DNA of 64,000 bases, taken from NCBI RefSeq assembly GCF_013009555.1, contig NZ_CP046176.1:4247501-4311500 (forward strand). The letters are read 5' to 3'. This DNA is from Phocaeicola dorei (lineage in GTDB: Bacteria > Bacteroidota > Bacteroidia > Bacteroidales > Bacteroidaceae). Made by a program: the position numbers and the translations under genes. Below the pieces are notes generated by a model. It did not search any database. It was not told the origin of the DNA and saw only the letters and a list, made by a program, of their open reading frames with translations. Below, one piece after another: positions 44,646-54,069 of this stretch (its first letter is position 1; each line of letters opens with the position of its first letter).

Positions 44646-44662
44646 CAGCAATATTTAATATA

Positions 44663-44681
44663 AAGTTCTAAGAGAACTTAG
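44663..44681 (-). repeat. Inverted repeat arm 2 of a putative invertible promoter
   Basis: This arm is the exact reverse complement of 44493-44511 and contains AGTTC-TAAGA-GAACT. The 151 bases between the arms hold the outward-facing promoter. Confidence 0.8.
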
Positions 44682-45014
44682 GTCATGTTAAACATTGAAC
44701 TATAAGGTATTGACAATACTCAAAACATATTGTAACACTTTTACATACATCACATATTCTCAGACAAAATGATTTCATTCCAAATATATTGCTTTATTTC
44801 CATCCGGAACGTAAGAACAGACAGTTTCTATAATTCTTTCCGTACCAGTTAAAAATCATAGATGCATAATATATGAAACAAAATGAAGTTCCTTGGGGTA
44901 GAATTACAATCTACCTTTGTCTACAATCAGCAAGGGCCACGCCGAAAGTCGACGAAGCCCATTCCTAAAATACTCCATTTACCCATCCTTACTCCCCAAA
45001 GATAAGTACAATAT

Positions 45015-45377
45015 TTATTCTTCTATCAATTCGTACTTTCCTTCCGGAAACCAGCGTTCCAGTACATTATCCACTTCTGATTCAATCTCAGGAGTCACAT
45101 AGCGGCACACCTTTTTATAAGCATAAACCAAAGATACCGCTTCATCAATCCAGCCGATAATTGGTAACCGCTTAGCCGAAATCAAATCAATCGGCAATAC
45201 CAAATACGAAAGTGCCGCCACAATCAACATTTTATCCGAAGAGGGAGTTTCGGGGCTTCGCAATACATAATATAATAGAAGTACAGGACGAGCAGTCGTT
45301 CTACTGGTGGCCTTTACGTAATCCGTAATTTTCTCCCACAGGAGCTCATAATCAATCAAGTTTTTTTTCATTTTCAT
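45015..45377 (-). CDS. DUF1232 (YkvA-like) small membrane protein
   Basis: This 120-residue protein has the DUF1232 signature ALSYLVLPIDLISAKRLPIIGWIDEAVSL, with one or two short hydrophobic segments. It is followed by a charged C-terminus (ESEVDNVLERWFPEGKYELIEE). The family's function is unknown. It appears monocistronic, and its start is preceded by the AACTTA-type repeats at 45421-45502. Confidence 0.8.
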   Translation of the reverse strand: MKMKKNLIDYELLWEKITDYVKATSRTTARPVLLLYYVLRSPETPSSDKMLIVAALSYLVLPIDLISAKRLPIIGWIDEAVSLVYAYKKVCRYVTPEIESEVDNVLERWFPEGKYELIEE

Positions 45378-45420
45378 ATATGATTTTGTTAAGGGTAATA
45401 TATCTATTATTTCGATAAAT

Positions 45421-45502
45421 TTATGAACTTAACTTCGTAAGCCAAGCAACTTATGTTCGTGAGCCAAGTTACTTAACTTACTTGCCCCATGAACTTAAGT
45501 TC
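45421..45502. repeat. Tandem AACTTA/AGCCAAG repeat cluster
   Basis: TTCGTAAGCCAAGCAACTTA (45434-45453) and TTCGTGAGCCAAGTTACTTA (45456-45475) are tandem copies with a 22-base period and three differences. They are flanked by GAACTTAA phrases and a perfect palindrome, TGAACTTAAGTTCA (45490-45503). The cluster lies between two leftward genes and may hold operator sites for the DUF1232 gene, or be a passive repeat. Confidence 0.6.
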
Positions 45503-45521
45503 ATTAAAATGATTATCTTGT

Positions 45522-47846
45522 TTATTTTCCGGTACTCATCACTCCGGAATCGTTATCACTATTATTCACCCTCCGTTGGCCTGCTTTAAACTTACGGCCA
45601 AACGAGAAATTATAAGAAACACTTGCCAAAAACATTTGCGAGCTCTCCTTCACATAATTCGTTTTTTTATAAGAAGCATATTTATTCCAGTTCTCAGTCT
45701 GCTGTTTATAATTATCCGTAAACGGATTAAAAGCTCCCAACCCTACACGCAAATTCTTGTGCGTGTAATACATCACCAATACCTGAATATTCTCCCCCCC
45801 TGACAAGGTTTCCCCCCAGAAATTATTCCAATTAGTATTCATCTGCCAGTAAAGAGAGAACTGCTTGTAATTAAAGGATGCTTCAGCATTACAATACCAG
45901 TTTGTATAAGTATGAGAATATGTATTACCATGACTCATATAATGGTTTACTCCACCGGTAAACGAGAACTGTAGCATATCCTTAATAGGGCCAACACGCA
46001 AAGTCAGACGCCCTGATAATTTCTGCCAATCCTTTTGATTGTCCCATGTCTGTACAATCTTGTCACCGTCCTGATACTTCTCGTCCATAATGGCATTCGG
46101 CTGATAATCATACGCCCCCCAAAGATTAGAATAAAATATACCTTTCTGCCATTCGTATGTCAACTCTGTGTGATAACGCAAATAGGCTTTCAAGTTCGGA
46201 TTGCCTCGTCTGATTTGCAACGAATCCACAATCTGTTCTACTGCACTTAAATCCCCCAATGACGGAGAAGCATTACTGATATCGGATTTCCAACGGACGA
46301 ATGAATTTCCCGGCAACGTATAATGCAGTACCAAACGAGGATTAAAACTATAATTCTCATACGAATCATCACCACTTTGTTTGTAATAAGAACGAGTAAC
46401 ACCTACACCCAATCTGTAGTCCAATTTATTTACCTTTCCTCTATATTCCCCATAAACATATGTATCCCCTTGATTCATATCCGTTTCATAATAATGACCG
46501 TTACGGTATGCATTATTGGCGAAAGACTGGGTATGGCGCAACCCGAAACTCAACGAATTTCCTTTAGAAAATTGCTTCTCATAAACAGCCTCCCCAATTA
46601 GAGAATATTTATCTCCTAATACATTATTATTAATATCAGTCAACAACTCATCCTGCAAGCTTTCTTGATACAAACGGCGTGATTTTTCCCTATTATAAGT
46701 ACCTACCACATTGAATACCAAAAGTTGCTTATTTTTCAATCCCTGTTGATAATAAAGATCCAACGAAGGACGAGACCAACTTTTTTTAGTACGGTCTATC
46801 ATATCCACCTTATCATCAGAATCGGCAACATTAGTCAATACTCCTTGATAATCCCAATGAGGCTGGCTATTACTTCTCAAACGAAAAGTAGCACTGAACA
46901 ATGAATTTTCAGTCTGCTGTAAATTATAATTCATACTTAAATTATTCATAAACACAGATCCGTGCCCCGGTTCACCTTCTTCTATACGATGTAATGTTGT
47001 TCCGTCCGCCAAATGGAATTCCTCTTCATTATCCCGATACATACCATAGAAATCGCGAGGTCCCATGTAATACGAAACACCAAACTCAGACTTCTTATGG
47101 TTCACTTTTCCAAAAACATTATATTCTCCCCACATGGCATTCATCCCCTGAGACAAATCCACTCCAAAGTTTCCCCCCGTTTCCGGACGACGGACAATAT
47201 AATCAAGCACTACCTCAGCATTACCATAACGCAAACCAGGGTTGTCATGATACTCTATACGAATAATGTCTGATGGCTGTAATGCCTTAATCTCTTCAAC
47301 TTCTGCTTTCGCTCCATTGATACGAAGCTGAAGTTCTCCTCCCCCTAACACTCCTATCTCATTATTCATGGGATTTATCTGAATACGGGGAAGCATCATC
47401 TGTTGCAACAGATTGACTCCATTTGTTGAAATCTTCATTTGCCGTTCAGAAGGAAAAATCAACTTACGATCCGAATGACTGATTTGTCCGGAAGCACTAA
47501 CTGTTACACCTTCCATAGCCACAGCATCATCTTCCAATAAAATTTCCCTTAAATTTATATTCTGTTTAATTCCGTTTAATACAATAAATTGCGTACGATA
47601 CCCCACACAGGATAATGCCAATAAATAATCGCCTGCATAGACCTTATTCAGTAAGAAATCGCCTTTGCTATTCGTAATAGTTCCTCCAACAAAAACCGAA
47701 TCTGCTGTTTGTAAAACTACATTAACATATTCTGCAGCCTTTTTACTTGTCGCGTCTTTCACAGTGCCCTTTATAATTATTTGTTGGGCAAAAACTCCTT
47801 GTACCATACTGGCTACCAGTATGACTATCATTACTATTTTTCTCAT
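45522..47846 (-). CDS. Outer-membrane beta-barrel family protein (TonB-receptor-like)
   Basis: This 774-residue protein has a signal peptide (VMIVILVASMVQGVFAQ) and a carboxypeptidase-regulatory-like domain (IKGTVKDATSKKAAEYVNVVLQ, GDFLLNKVYAGDYLLALSCVGY). A reduced plug region follows (MMLPRIQINPMNNEIGVLGGGELQLRINGAK), then a large barrel with alternating aromatic strands. This is the layout of the outer-membrane beta-barrel family related to TonB-dependent receptors but without SusD partners. The decayed gene at 8710-9346 belongs to the same family. It is divergent from the kinase-like gene at 48001. Confidence 0.85.
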   Translation of the reverse strand: MRKIVMIVILVASMVQGVFAQQIIIKGTVKDATSKKAAEYVNVVLQTADSVFVGGTITNSKGDFLLNKVYAGDYLLALSCVGYRTQFIVLNGIKQNINLREILLEDDAVAMEGVTVSASGQISHSDRKLIFPSERQMKISTNGVNLLQQMMLPRIQINPMNNEIGVLGGGELQLRINGAKAEVEEIKALQPSDIIRIEYHDNPGLRYGNAEVVLDYIVRRPETGGNFGVDLSQGMNAMWGEYNVFGKVNHKKSEFGVSYYMGPRDFYGMYRDNEEEFHLADGTTLHRIEEGEPGHGSVFMNNLSMNYNLQQTENSLFSATFRLRSNSQPHWDYQGVLTNVADSDDKVDMIDRTKKSWSRPSLDLYYQQGLKNKQLLVFNVVGTYNREKSRRLYQESLQDELLTDINNNVLGDKYSLIGEAVYEKQFSKGNSLSFGLRHTQSFANNAYRNGHYYETDMNQGDTYVYGEYRGKVNKLDYRLGVGVTRSYYKQSGDDSYENYSFNPRLVLHYTLPGNSFVRWKSDISNASPSLGDLSAVEQIVDSLQIRRGNPNLKAYLRYHTELTYEWQKGIFYSNLWGAYDYQPNAIMDEKYQDGDKIVQTWDNQKDWQKLSGRLTLRVGPIKDMLQFSFTGGVNHYMSHGNTYSHTYTNWYCNAEASFNYKQFSLYWQMNTNWNNFWGETLSGGENIQVLVMYYTHKNLRVGLGAFNPFTDNYKQQTENWNKYASYKKTNYVKESSQMFLASVSYNFSFGRKFKAGQRRVNNSDNDSGVMSTGK

Positions 47847-47973
47847 TTTAAATATTATGATTTTATTCTTTTTACAAGATGGCCTGTCCTGCTTAAAAGT
47901 TATTGTTTTACAGTTTAGACGCTAGAAGATGAAAAAAAGTTGCACTTCCCGAACTTTTTGCTTAAAAAAAGGT

Positions 47974-47981
47974 TATATTTG
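47974..47981 (+). promoter_or_regulatory. -7 element that fixes the start of the kinase-like gene (TATATTTG)
   Basis: TATATTTG is a perfect match, 20 bases before ATG 48001. It lies inside the longer open frame from 47929, which argues against that upstream start. Confidence 0.65.
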
Positions 47982-48000
47982 CAGAAAACCTGTTTCAATA

Positions 48001-49497
48001 ATGAAAAAAATTCTTCTAACATTAGCACTTGCCTTTTGTTGTGTTGCAGGGCAAGGACAAACTACAGCCATACCGGCAGGTGTCAATATTCAAGAGTTAA
48101 ATACAAAGTGGGCAAAATTCACTCAGTATGCCGAACAAAAGCAAATAAATAAAGCGGTAGAAGAGGGAATACGGGTAAGTACGCTCTTTACTCAAAACAG
48201 ACAATATAAAGAAGCCTTTGCCACTTGCCGACAAATGGACGCACTGATTTATTATAGTGAGCAAGAAAAAAAATCACCTGAGTACAAATTGCGTTTCATG
48301 GTGGGTAAAGAACGCCTGCGTATGTATACGAATCTAAAAAATACAGAACAATGCAAGATACTATTGAAACAACTTCACTCCTATACAGACCTATTAAAAT
48401 CAGACTCTTTACAAGAAGAACTTCTAATGACGGAAGCCAATTATTATCAAACTTTCGGTATGACAGACAAAAGCTTGGAATGTTACAACATCTTATTCCA
48501 AAAGCGCTCTACCGGTAAAGATGAAAAAGGAATAGACCAATGCTATAAAGACATGTTGGGATATGCCGAACAGAATAATAATGCCCCATTGGCTATTGCA
48601 ATGAGAAAACTTTATACTTCATGGCAAGATTCCATAAAAGCAGTAAAAACAGCCAATGAGCTAAACACACTACAACAAAAATATGAAACCAGTCAAAAAA
48701 TTTTGCAGGAAAAAGAAGACAAGATTACCACAAATCTAATTATTATCATTGCATTATGTGTGTTATCTGCCATATTAGCTGCCGGATTATTATTTTTAGC
48801 TACCTTGTTATTTAAACATATCCGCCAAGTAAAGAAATTGAAACATAGCCTACAGATAGCGAATGAAAACAATGAGCAGAAGTCTAAGTTTATCGGTAAT
48901 ATCAGCGCCCAAATTGAACCAAGTCTGAATACAATAGATGAAGCAACAAAGGGAACAATATCTACCCCAATATTACATGAAAACATCAAGGCACTGAAAG
49001 AACTAATGACAGCTATCCAGACGTATATTTCATTGGAAGAAACACGTGAAGAACATTATCCGCTAAAGGAACTGAACATAAATACATTATGTGAAAGTAT
49101 TATGGAAAAAGCGAAAATAAACTTCAAGTCCGGAGTAGAAGCAGTGGTAAACGTCCCACGTGTAAATATTAAGACAAATGCAGAAGAATTGGAACGCATA
49201 TTAAACCATTTATTGAACAATGCAGCAGAATATACGAAAAGCGGTAAGATTTCACTGGAATTCAAAAAACGAAGCGCTCATACACATCAATTCATACTAA
49301 CTGATACGGGAACGGGAATTCCGGTTGAAGCGCGTGAAAGACTGTTCAAGCCATTTGCAAAAATACGCGATTTAACACAAGGGAACGGACTAGGGTTGCC
49401 TACCTGCAGCCTTATCGCTTATAAATTAAATGGCACACTGACTTTGGACACTGATTATAAAAAAGGGACCCGGTTTATACTGGAACTTCATGTATAA
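48001..49497 (+). CDS. Histidine-kinase-like membrane protein lacking the phosphoacceptor His
   Basis: From ATG 48001 the protein has 498 residues. A signal peptide (ILLTLALAFCCVAGQG) is followed by TPR-like periplasmic repeats. A membrane helix comes next (LIIIIALCVLSAILAAGLLFLATLLF), then a short coiled coil, a dimerisation-like helix and an ATPase domain. The ATPase boxes are intact: N-box ERILNHLLNNAAEY, G1 DTGTGIP at 435 and G2 GNGLGLP at 461. In the dimerisation helix the usual SHE/D is SAQ (Ala303-Gln304), so the His that is normally phosphorylated is missing. It may act as a scaffold, phosphatase or partner of another kinase. The gene has its own promoter and is divergent from the beta-barrel gene. 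Confidence 0.85.
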   Translation: MKKILLTLALAFCCVAGQGQTTAIPAGVNIQELNTKWAKFTQYAEQKQINKAVEEGIRVSTLFTQNRQYKEAFATCRQMDALIYYSEQEKKSPEYKLRFMVGKERLRMYTNLKNTEQCKILLKQLHSYTDLLKSDSLQEELLMTEANYYQTFGMTDKSLECYNILFQKRSTGKDEKGIDQCYKDMLGYAEQNNNAPLAIAMRKLYTSWQDSIKAVKTANELNTLQQKYETSQKILQEKEDKITTNLIIIIALCVLSAILAAGLLFLATLLFKHIRQVKKLKHSLQIANENNEQKSKFIGNISAQIEPSLNTIDEATKGTISTPILHENIKALKELMTAIQTYISLEETREEHYPLKELNINTLCESIMEKAKINFKSGVEAVVNVPRVNIKTNAEELERILNHLLNNAAEYTKSGKISLEFKKRSAHTHQFILTDTGTGIPVEARERLFKPFAKIRDLTQGNGLGLPTCSLIAYKLNGTLTLDTDYKKGTRFILELHV

Positions 49498-49511
49498 TAG
49501 TGTACATTCTC

Positions 49512-49575
49512 ACATATTAACATGGATTATTCATTCTGACAATCAATAAATTTGATTTAATCCGTGTTAATATGT
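49512..49575. terminator. Inverted repeat between convergent kinase-like and mscS genes
   Basis: ACATATTAACATGGATTA (49512-49529) pairs with TAATCCGTGTTAATATGT (49558-49575) over 18 positions with one mismatch. The loop is 28 bases, long for a terminator. The phrase AATCCGTGTTAAT recurs in Bacteroides intergenic repeats as I recall. Confidence 0.5.
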
Positions 49576-49613
49576 AATGATTTCCTGTATCTCTCCGTTA
49601 GTGAGATTATAAA

Positions 49614-50807
49614 TTAATGAGAAGAAAGAGACAACACATCCAATCCTGAAGGGCTTTGGAATACCCTTAATCCGAATTCGGGAAGCACAGCCAACAAATG
49701 GTCAAAGACCTCTGCTTGCAAGCGTTCGTATGGAATCCAGTCTTTATTGGCAGAGAAGAAATAAAGTTCTATGGGCAATCCTTGCGGCGTAGGTTGTAAT
49801 TGACGCACCATCAAAATCAATTCTGTATTCACCCGAGGATTATGACGCAAATAATATTCCAGATAGTGACGAAACACATAAAGATTCACTTCCTCCTTTC
49901 CCGTTTTTTCAAAGTCTGACATCCAAGCTTGTTTTTCAAATGTCTTCATTTGCTCCAGTGTACAGAAATGGACTGTATTCATATCTATATTAATAGAACG
50001 CTTCACCCTACGTCCACCACTTTCCCGCATACCACGCCAGTTCTGAAACGAATCACTGACCAATGCATAAGGAGGAACTGTGGTTATAGTATTATCCCAA
50101 TTGCGTACTTTTACAGTGGTAAGGGTCACTTCTATTACTGTACCGTCAGCTCCATATTTCGGCATAGTAATCCAATCTCCCGGTCGAAGCATATCATTGG
50201 CAGAAAGCTGGACTCCGGCAACCAATCCCATAATCGTATCTTTGAAAACCAACATCAAAATAGCAGCAGAAGCACCCAATCCTGTAAGAATGTTCACAGG
50301 ATCTTTATCTATCAATGTACTGACTATAATAATTACCCCTACACAAATCACAATCAGTTTTATCATCTGATATACTCCTTTCAGAGGATGATTTTTCAGC
50401 TTCTCATGTTCACTTGAAATGGTATAGAGAGAGGTCAAAAAAGAACAGATCAATTTCATGGCTACAGCCGTGATGTAAACCCAGCATAGCTTCAGTATGA
50501 ATGTCAAAGTCACAGGCTCATGTGGAAAAGCAAAAGGAAGTAATACATACAATATTATAGGTGGAATAAGATGACACATATTATCCAGTACAGCATCATT
50601 GAATAAATAATCATCCCAAGTAGCCTGTGTTCTTGCTGTCAGTTTTTTTATAGTAGGAACTATTATTTTTCTACAAAAGTAATCTGCCACAAAAGCAATG
50701 ATCAGAATCCCTGCTATCATGACAATACGCTGAGTGATGCCCAGACTTTCCTGATGCACCCCCATCTGTTGCAATAAGTTAGTAAGATCGTTGTTTATTG
50801 TATCCAT
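49614..50807 (-). CDS. MscS-family mechanosensitive ion channel
   Basis: This 397-residue protein has about five hydrophobic helices in its first 170 residues. The pore-lining helix (LTGLGASAAILMLVFKDTIMGLVAGVQL) is followed by the beta domain (PGDWITMPKYGADGTVIEVTLTTVKVRNWDNTITTVPPYALV), the diagnostic MscS stretch. The cytoplasmic end is extended, as in the YbdG subgroup. It should release solutes during osmotic downshock. It lies downstream of the efflux operon but across a 141-base gap with its own -7 element. Confidence 0.92.
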   Translation of the reverse strand: MDTINNDLTNLLQQMGVHQESLGITQRIVMIAGILIIAFVADYFCRKIIVPTIKKLTARTQATWDDYLFNDAVLDNMCHLIPPIILYVLLPFAFPHEPVTLTFILKLCWVYITAVAMKLICSFLTSLYTISSEHEKLKNHPLKGVYQMIKLIVICVGVIIIVSTLIDKDPVNILTGLGASAAILMLVFKDTIMGLVAGVQLSANDMLRPGDWITMPKYGADGTVIEVTLTTVKVRNWDNTITTVPPYALVSDSFQNWRGMRESGGRRVKRSINIDMNTVHFCTLEQMKTFEKQAWMSDFEKTGKEEVNLYVFRHYLEYYLRHNPRVNTELILMVRQLQPTPQGLPIELYFFSANKDWIPYERLQAEVFDHLLAVLPEFGLRVFQSPSGLDVLSLSSH

Positions 50808-50824
50808 ATTTTATACGTTTGCTG

Positions 50825-50832
50825 CAAAGATA
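50825..50832 (-). promoter_or_regulatory. mscS -7 element (TATCTTTG)
   Basis: On the minus strand TATCTTTG fits TAnnTTTG and lies 18 bases before the mscS ATG. A -33 element at the usual spacing is not clear. Confidence 0.55.
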
Positions 50833-50837
50833 ATAAA

Positions 50838-50931
50838 TTCACCACAGACTATATATATCAACTCAGATTATTTATATTGACAATCAGCAATTTATATTCA
50901 ATCTGTGTTAATTTGTATAATCTGTGGTGAA
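50838..50931. repeat. Imperfect palindromic intergenic repeat after acrB
   Basis: TTCACCACAGACT (50838-50850) faces AATCTGTGGTGAA (50919-50931), with further inner pairing (CAACTCAGATTA against CAATCTGTGTTA). The ATCTGTG(G/T)T phrases resemble the repeat at 49512-49575. It may serve as the transcript end of the efflux operon. Confidence 0.5.
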
Positions 50932-50948
50932 ATATGAAAAGGAAACAT

Positions 50949-53900
50949 TCACTGTTTCTTTGTCAACCATTTCTCTTGAATATTCTGCATCACTTCATAC
51001 CAATTAGGAATATAAACGGTAGCAAAAATCGTATTCACGGCCATACCAAATACTACTGCCGCACCTAGTGCCACACGGCTTCCGGCACCAGCGCCTGTTG
51101 CAAACAGCAACGGCATCACACCTAATACAAAAGTAAATGAAGTCATCAGAATAGGACGCAAACGCACATGCCCCGCCTCATAAGCCGCCTCACGGATAGG
51201 ATTGCCGGCCTTACGGTAATCACGGGCGAACTCCACAATTAAAATACCATTTTTCGCCGATAAGGCTATCAACAGAATAATACCGATTTGTGTATAAATG
51301 CTGACTGGAACTCCCATCACCCAACAACCGAGCATCGCTCCCAAAATAGCTACCGGTAATCCCATTACGGCAGCCACCGGGCTTGTCCAACTTTCATACT
51401 GAGCTGCCAATACTAAATAAGCTACCAACAAAGCCATGATTAAAATAATAGTAGTAGTATTACCAGCCTGAGTTTCTTGATAAGCAACAGAAGTCCACTC
51501 ATATCCAAACTCTCCTCCTAGCTGATTTTTTATCAAACTCCCCACAGCCTCTATCGCCTGACCGGAACTACTCCCCGCAGCCGGAGTAATAGTGATAGAA
51601 GCTGCCGAATACATATTATATCGGTTTATCTGATCCATTCCCAGTTTTTGCTCTATTTGTGTAAAACTACTGAAAGGAACCATCTCTCCTTTCGAATTGA
51701 CCACACTCAGTTTCAACACATCATCAATCACCTTTTGGGCCTGTTCACCAGCCTCCAATTTTACCTGGTAGATACGGCCGAATTCTACAAAATCATTTAC
51801 ATAAGCCTGCCCCATATAATACCCTAATGTAGAGAAAACCTGATTCAACTGCAAGCCCATTAACTGAACTTTATCACGGTCTATATTCAAAAAATACTGA
51901 GGTACATCCGCTTGATACATACTGCTTATAGAAGCAATAGCCGGCTCATTGTGATAATTAGCCAATAACGCCTCAACCGCCTTTTGCAGTTCTTCTGCAC
52001 CCAAAGACTTGCGATCTTCCAGTTCGAGTTGTAAACCACCTGTATTACCCATACCAGGGATAGCAGGAGGAATAATACCAAAGACTTGGGCTTCCTGTAT
52101 CATGGCATATGCCTGTTCATTAAAACGATTAACCACCGCTTGAGCGGTATGCTCCTTACCCGCACGCTCTTTCCAATTCTTCAGCACCACAAAATAGGTA
52201 GCCGCATTAGGCAACTGACCACCTCCCATGATACTGAATCCGTTTACTCCCAAATAAGTCTTCACTTCGGGATACTCTGACAAAATAGCATCAATCTGCT
52301 TACCCACCATTTGTGTACGTTCTAAAGAAGAGGCAGCCGGAAGCTGAATGGCAATCATAAAATATCCGTCATCTTCTTCGGGAATAAAGGTGCTGGGCCA
52401 TTTTACAAACATCAGAATAGCAATGACTGATATTACGATATAAGAACCGATAGCAATAACCGGACGTGCCAACAACCATTTTACTGAAGCGTCATAAACC
52501 CGCTGCATCCAGTCATTCATACTATCAAACCAACGGAACAAACGCGCTTTATGCATCGGAGTAGGACGGAGCAACAGAGCACAAACAGCCGGAGTCAATG
52601 TCAATGAATTGAAACCACTTATAACCGTAGAAGCCGCAATAGTCAATGCAAACTGTTTATAAAGCTGCCCGGAAATTCCACTAATCAGTGTAGTAGGGAT
52701 AAAAACGGCAAGCAGTACCAGCACCACTCCGACAATAGGTCCGGTAATCTCTCCCATAGCCTGCTCGGTGGCCGCCCGGGCGTCCAGCTTCCCTTCATCT
52801 AGAATACGGGTGGCATTTTCAGTCACCACAATGGCATCATCCACTACAATAGCTATAGCCAATATCAAGCCGAACAGTGTCAATGTATTGATAGAAAAGC
52901 CTAAAGCAGCCATTACCGCCAGTGTTCCGATAAGAGAAACAGGGATAGTAAGACATGGAATAAGAACTGCCCGCCAGCTTTGCAGGAAAAAAAAGATAAC
53001 CAGCACCACTAGAACAATCGCCTCCACGAAAGTCTTCATCACTTCATCAATAGAGTCATGAACCACATCTGTAGTGTCCAATGTTACATTATACTTCACC
53101 CCTGCCGGAAATGTTTCAGCCAATTCCGCCATGCGTGCACGAACTCCTTTAGACACATCCAATGAGTTACTCCCCGGTAACTGATAGACAGCAATACCTG
53201 CTGTAGGTTGTCCCTTCAATTTGGAAACAACTCCATACTCGGCACTTCCCAACTCAATTTTGGCAACATCTCTCAGACGAAGTACCTTCCCCTGGTCTTC
53301 CACTCTCAATATGATGTCCCCAAACTCTTCAGAAGTAGAAAGCCGTCCCTTCACATTCAGCGTATATTGAAAATCATTATTGGCCGAACTACCGATAGGC
53401 TGTCCCACATAACCGGCTGAAACCTCCATGTTCTGACTTTGAATAGCAGAGTAAACTTGCTGCGGAGTAATATTGCGGATACGCATTGTTTCAGGATTCA
53501 GCCATACACGCATGGAATAGTCTCCGGCTCCCATCACATTCACCGCTCCTACTCCCGGCACACGTGTCAACTGGTCTACCAGATTCAAATTGGCATAATT
53601 GGTCAGATAAAGGCCATCATAAATACTATCACCACTCAGTGTAAGCATCATCACAATATTGGATGACTGCTTCTGCACCGTCACTCCCTGTACTTTCACA
53701 GCTTCAGGCAAAGAATTCAACGCTACACTAACTCGGTTTTGTACCATTACAGTTGCCATATCAATATCCGTTCCCACTTCGAAAGTCACAGTCAGCGAAT
53801 AAGCACCCGATGCGGAGGAATTGGAGCTCATATACAACATTCCATCCACACCGTTTACCTGCTGTTCAATGGGGATACCGACAGTTTGAGCTACAGTTTC

Positions 53901-54065
53901 AGCATTGGCACCCGGATATACCGCACTGACTTGCACGGTAGGCGGCGTAATATCGGGATATTGCGCCACGGGCAATATATTCAGAGTTACAAGTCCGGCC
54001 ACCACGAATAACAAAGCCAGCACCGTGGCAAATATAGGCCGTTCTATGAAAAATTTTGAAAACAT
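50949..54065 (-). CDS. RND multidrug efflux pump inner-membrane transporter (AcrB-like)
   Basis: This 1038-residue protein is a full hydrophobe/amphiphile efflux (HAE1) pump subunit. It begins [19 protein letters not shown], has two large periplasmic loops, and carries the proton-relay residues in [16 protein letters not shown] (Asp-Asp) and [18 protein letters not shown] (Lys). [18 protein letters not shown] is also typical. It forms a tripartite pump with the adaptor and outer-membrane genes upstream on the same strand, 4 bases after the adaptor. Substrates cannot be deduced. No local regulator is present. Confidence 0.95.
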   Translation of the reverse strand: MFSKFFIERPIFATVLALLFVVAGLVTLNILPVAQYPDITPPTVQVSAVYPGANAETVAQTVGIPIEQQVNGVDGMLYMSSNSSASGAYSLTVTFEVGTDIDMATVMVQNRVSVALNSLPEAVKVQGVTVQKQSSNIVMMLTLSGDSIYDGLYLTNYANLNLVDQLTRVPGVGAVNVMGAGDYSMRVWLNPETMRIRNITPQQVYSAIQSQNMEVSAGYVGQPIGSSANNDFQYTLNVKGRLSTSEEFGDIILRVEDQGKVLRLRDVAKIELGSAEYGVVSKLKGQPTAGIAVYQLPGSNSLDVSKGVRARMAELAETFPAGVKYNVTLDTTDVVHDSIDEVMKTFVEAIVLVVLVIFFFLQSWRAVLIPCLTIPVSLIGTLAVMAALGFSINTLTLFGLILAIAIVVDDAIVVTENATRILDEGKLDARAATEQAMGEITGPIVGVVLVLLAVFIPTTLISGISGQLYKQFALTIAASTVISGFNSLTLTPAVCALLLRPTPMHKARLFRWFDSMNDWMQRVYDASVKWLLARPVIAIGSYIVISVIAILMFVKWPSTFIPEEDDGYFMIAIQLPAASSLERTQMVGKQIDAILSEYPEVKTYLGVNGFSIMGGGQLPNAATYFVVLKNWKERAGKEHTAQAVVNRFNEQAYAMIQEAQVFGIIPPAIPGMGNTGGLQLELEDRKSLGAEELQKAVEALLANYHNEPAIASISSMYQADVPQYFLNIDRDKVQLMGLQLNQVFSTLGYYMGQAYVNDFVEFGRIYQVKLEAGEQAQKVIDDVLKLSVVNSKGEMVPFSSFTQIEQKLGMDQINRYNMYSAASITITPAAGSSSGQAIEAVGSLIKNQLGGEFGYEWTSVAYQETQAGNTTTIILIMALLVAYLVLAAQYESWTSPVAAVMGLPVAILGAMLGCWVMGVPVSIYTQIGIILLIALSAKNGILIVEFARDYRKAGNPIREAAYEAGHVRLRPILMTSFTFVLGVMPLLFATGAGAGSRVALGAAVVFGMAVNTIFATVYIPNWYEVMQNIQEKWLTKKQ

Positions 54066-54069
54066 AAGG

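Larger units (their letters stand above)
44488..45014. other. Gene-free gap holding the invertible element
   Basis: Bases 44493-44681 form the inverted-repeat-bounded segment with its internal promoter. From 44682 to 45014 nothing convincing is seen: short open frames there lack coding character. No recombinase gene is present in the gap or elsewhere in the window. Confidence 0.6.

Noticed and set aside
45490..45503. TGAACTTAAGTTCA as another arm of an invertible element
   Set aside because: The half-sites are in the opposite order (GAACT-TA-AGTTC rather than AGTTC-N5-GAACT), and no matching second arm is seen nearby.
47929..48000. Upstream start of the kinase-like gene at 47929
   Set aside because: The -7 element TATATTTG lies inside the extra codons, and the signal peptide begins at 48001.
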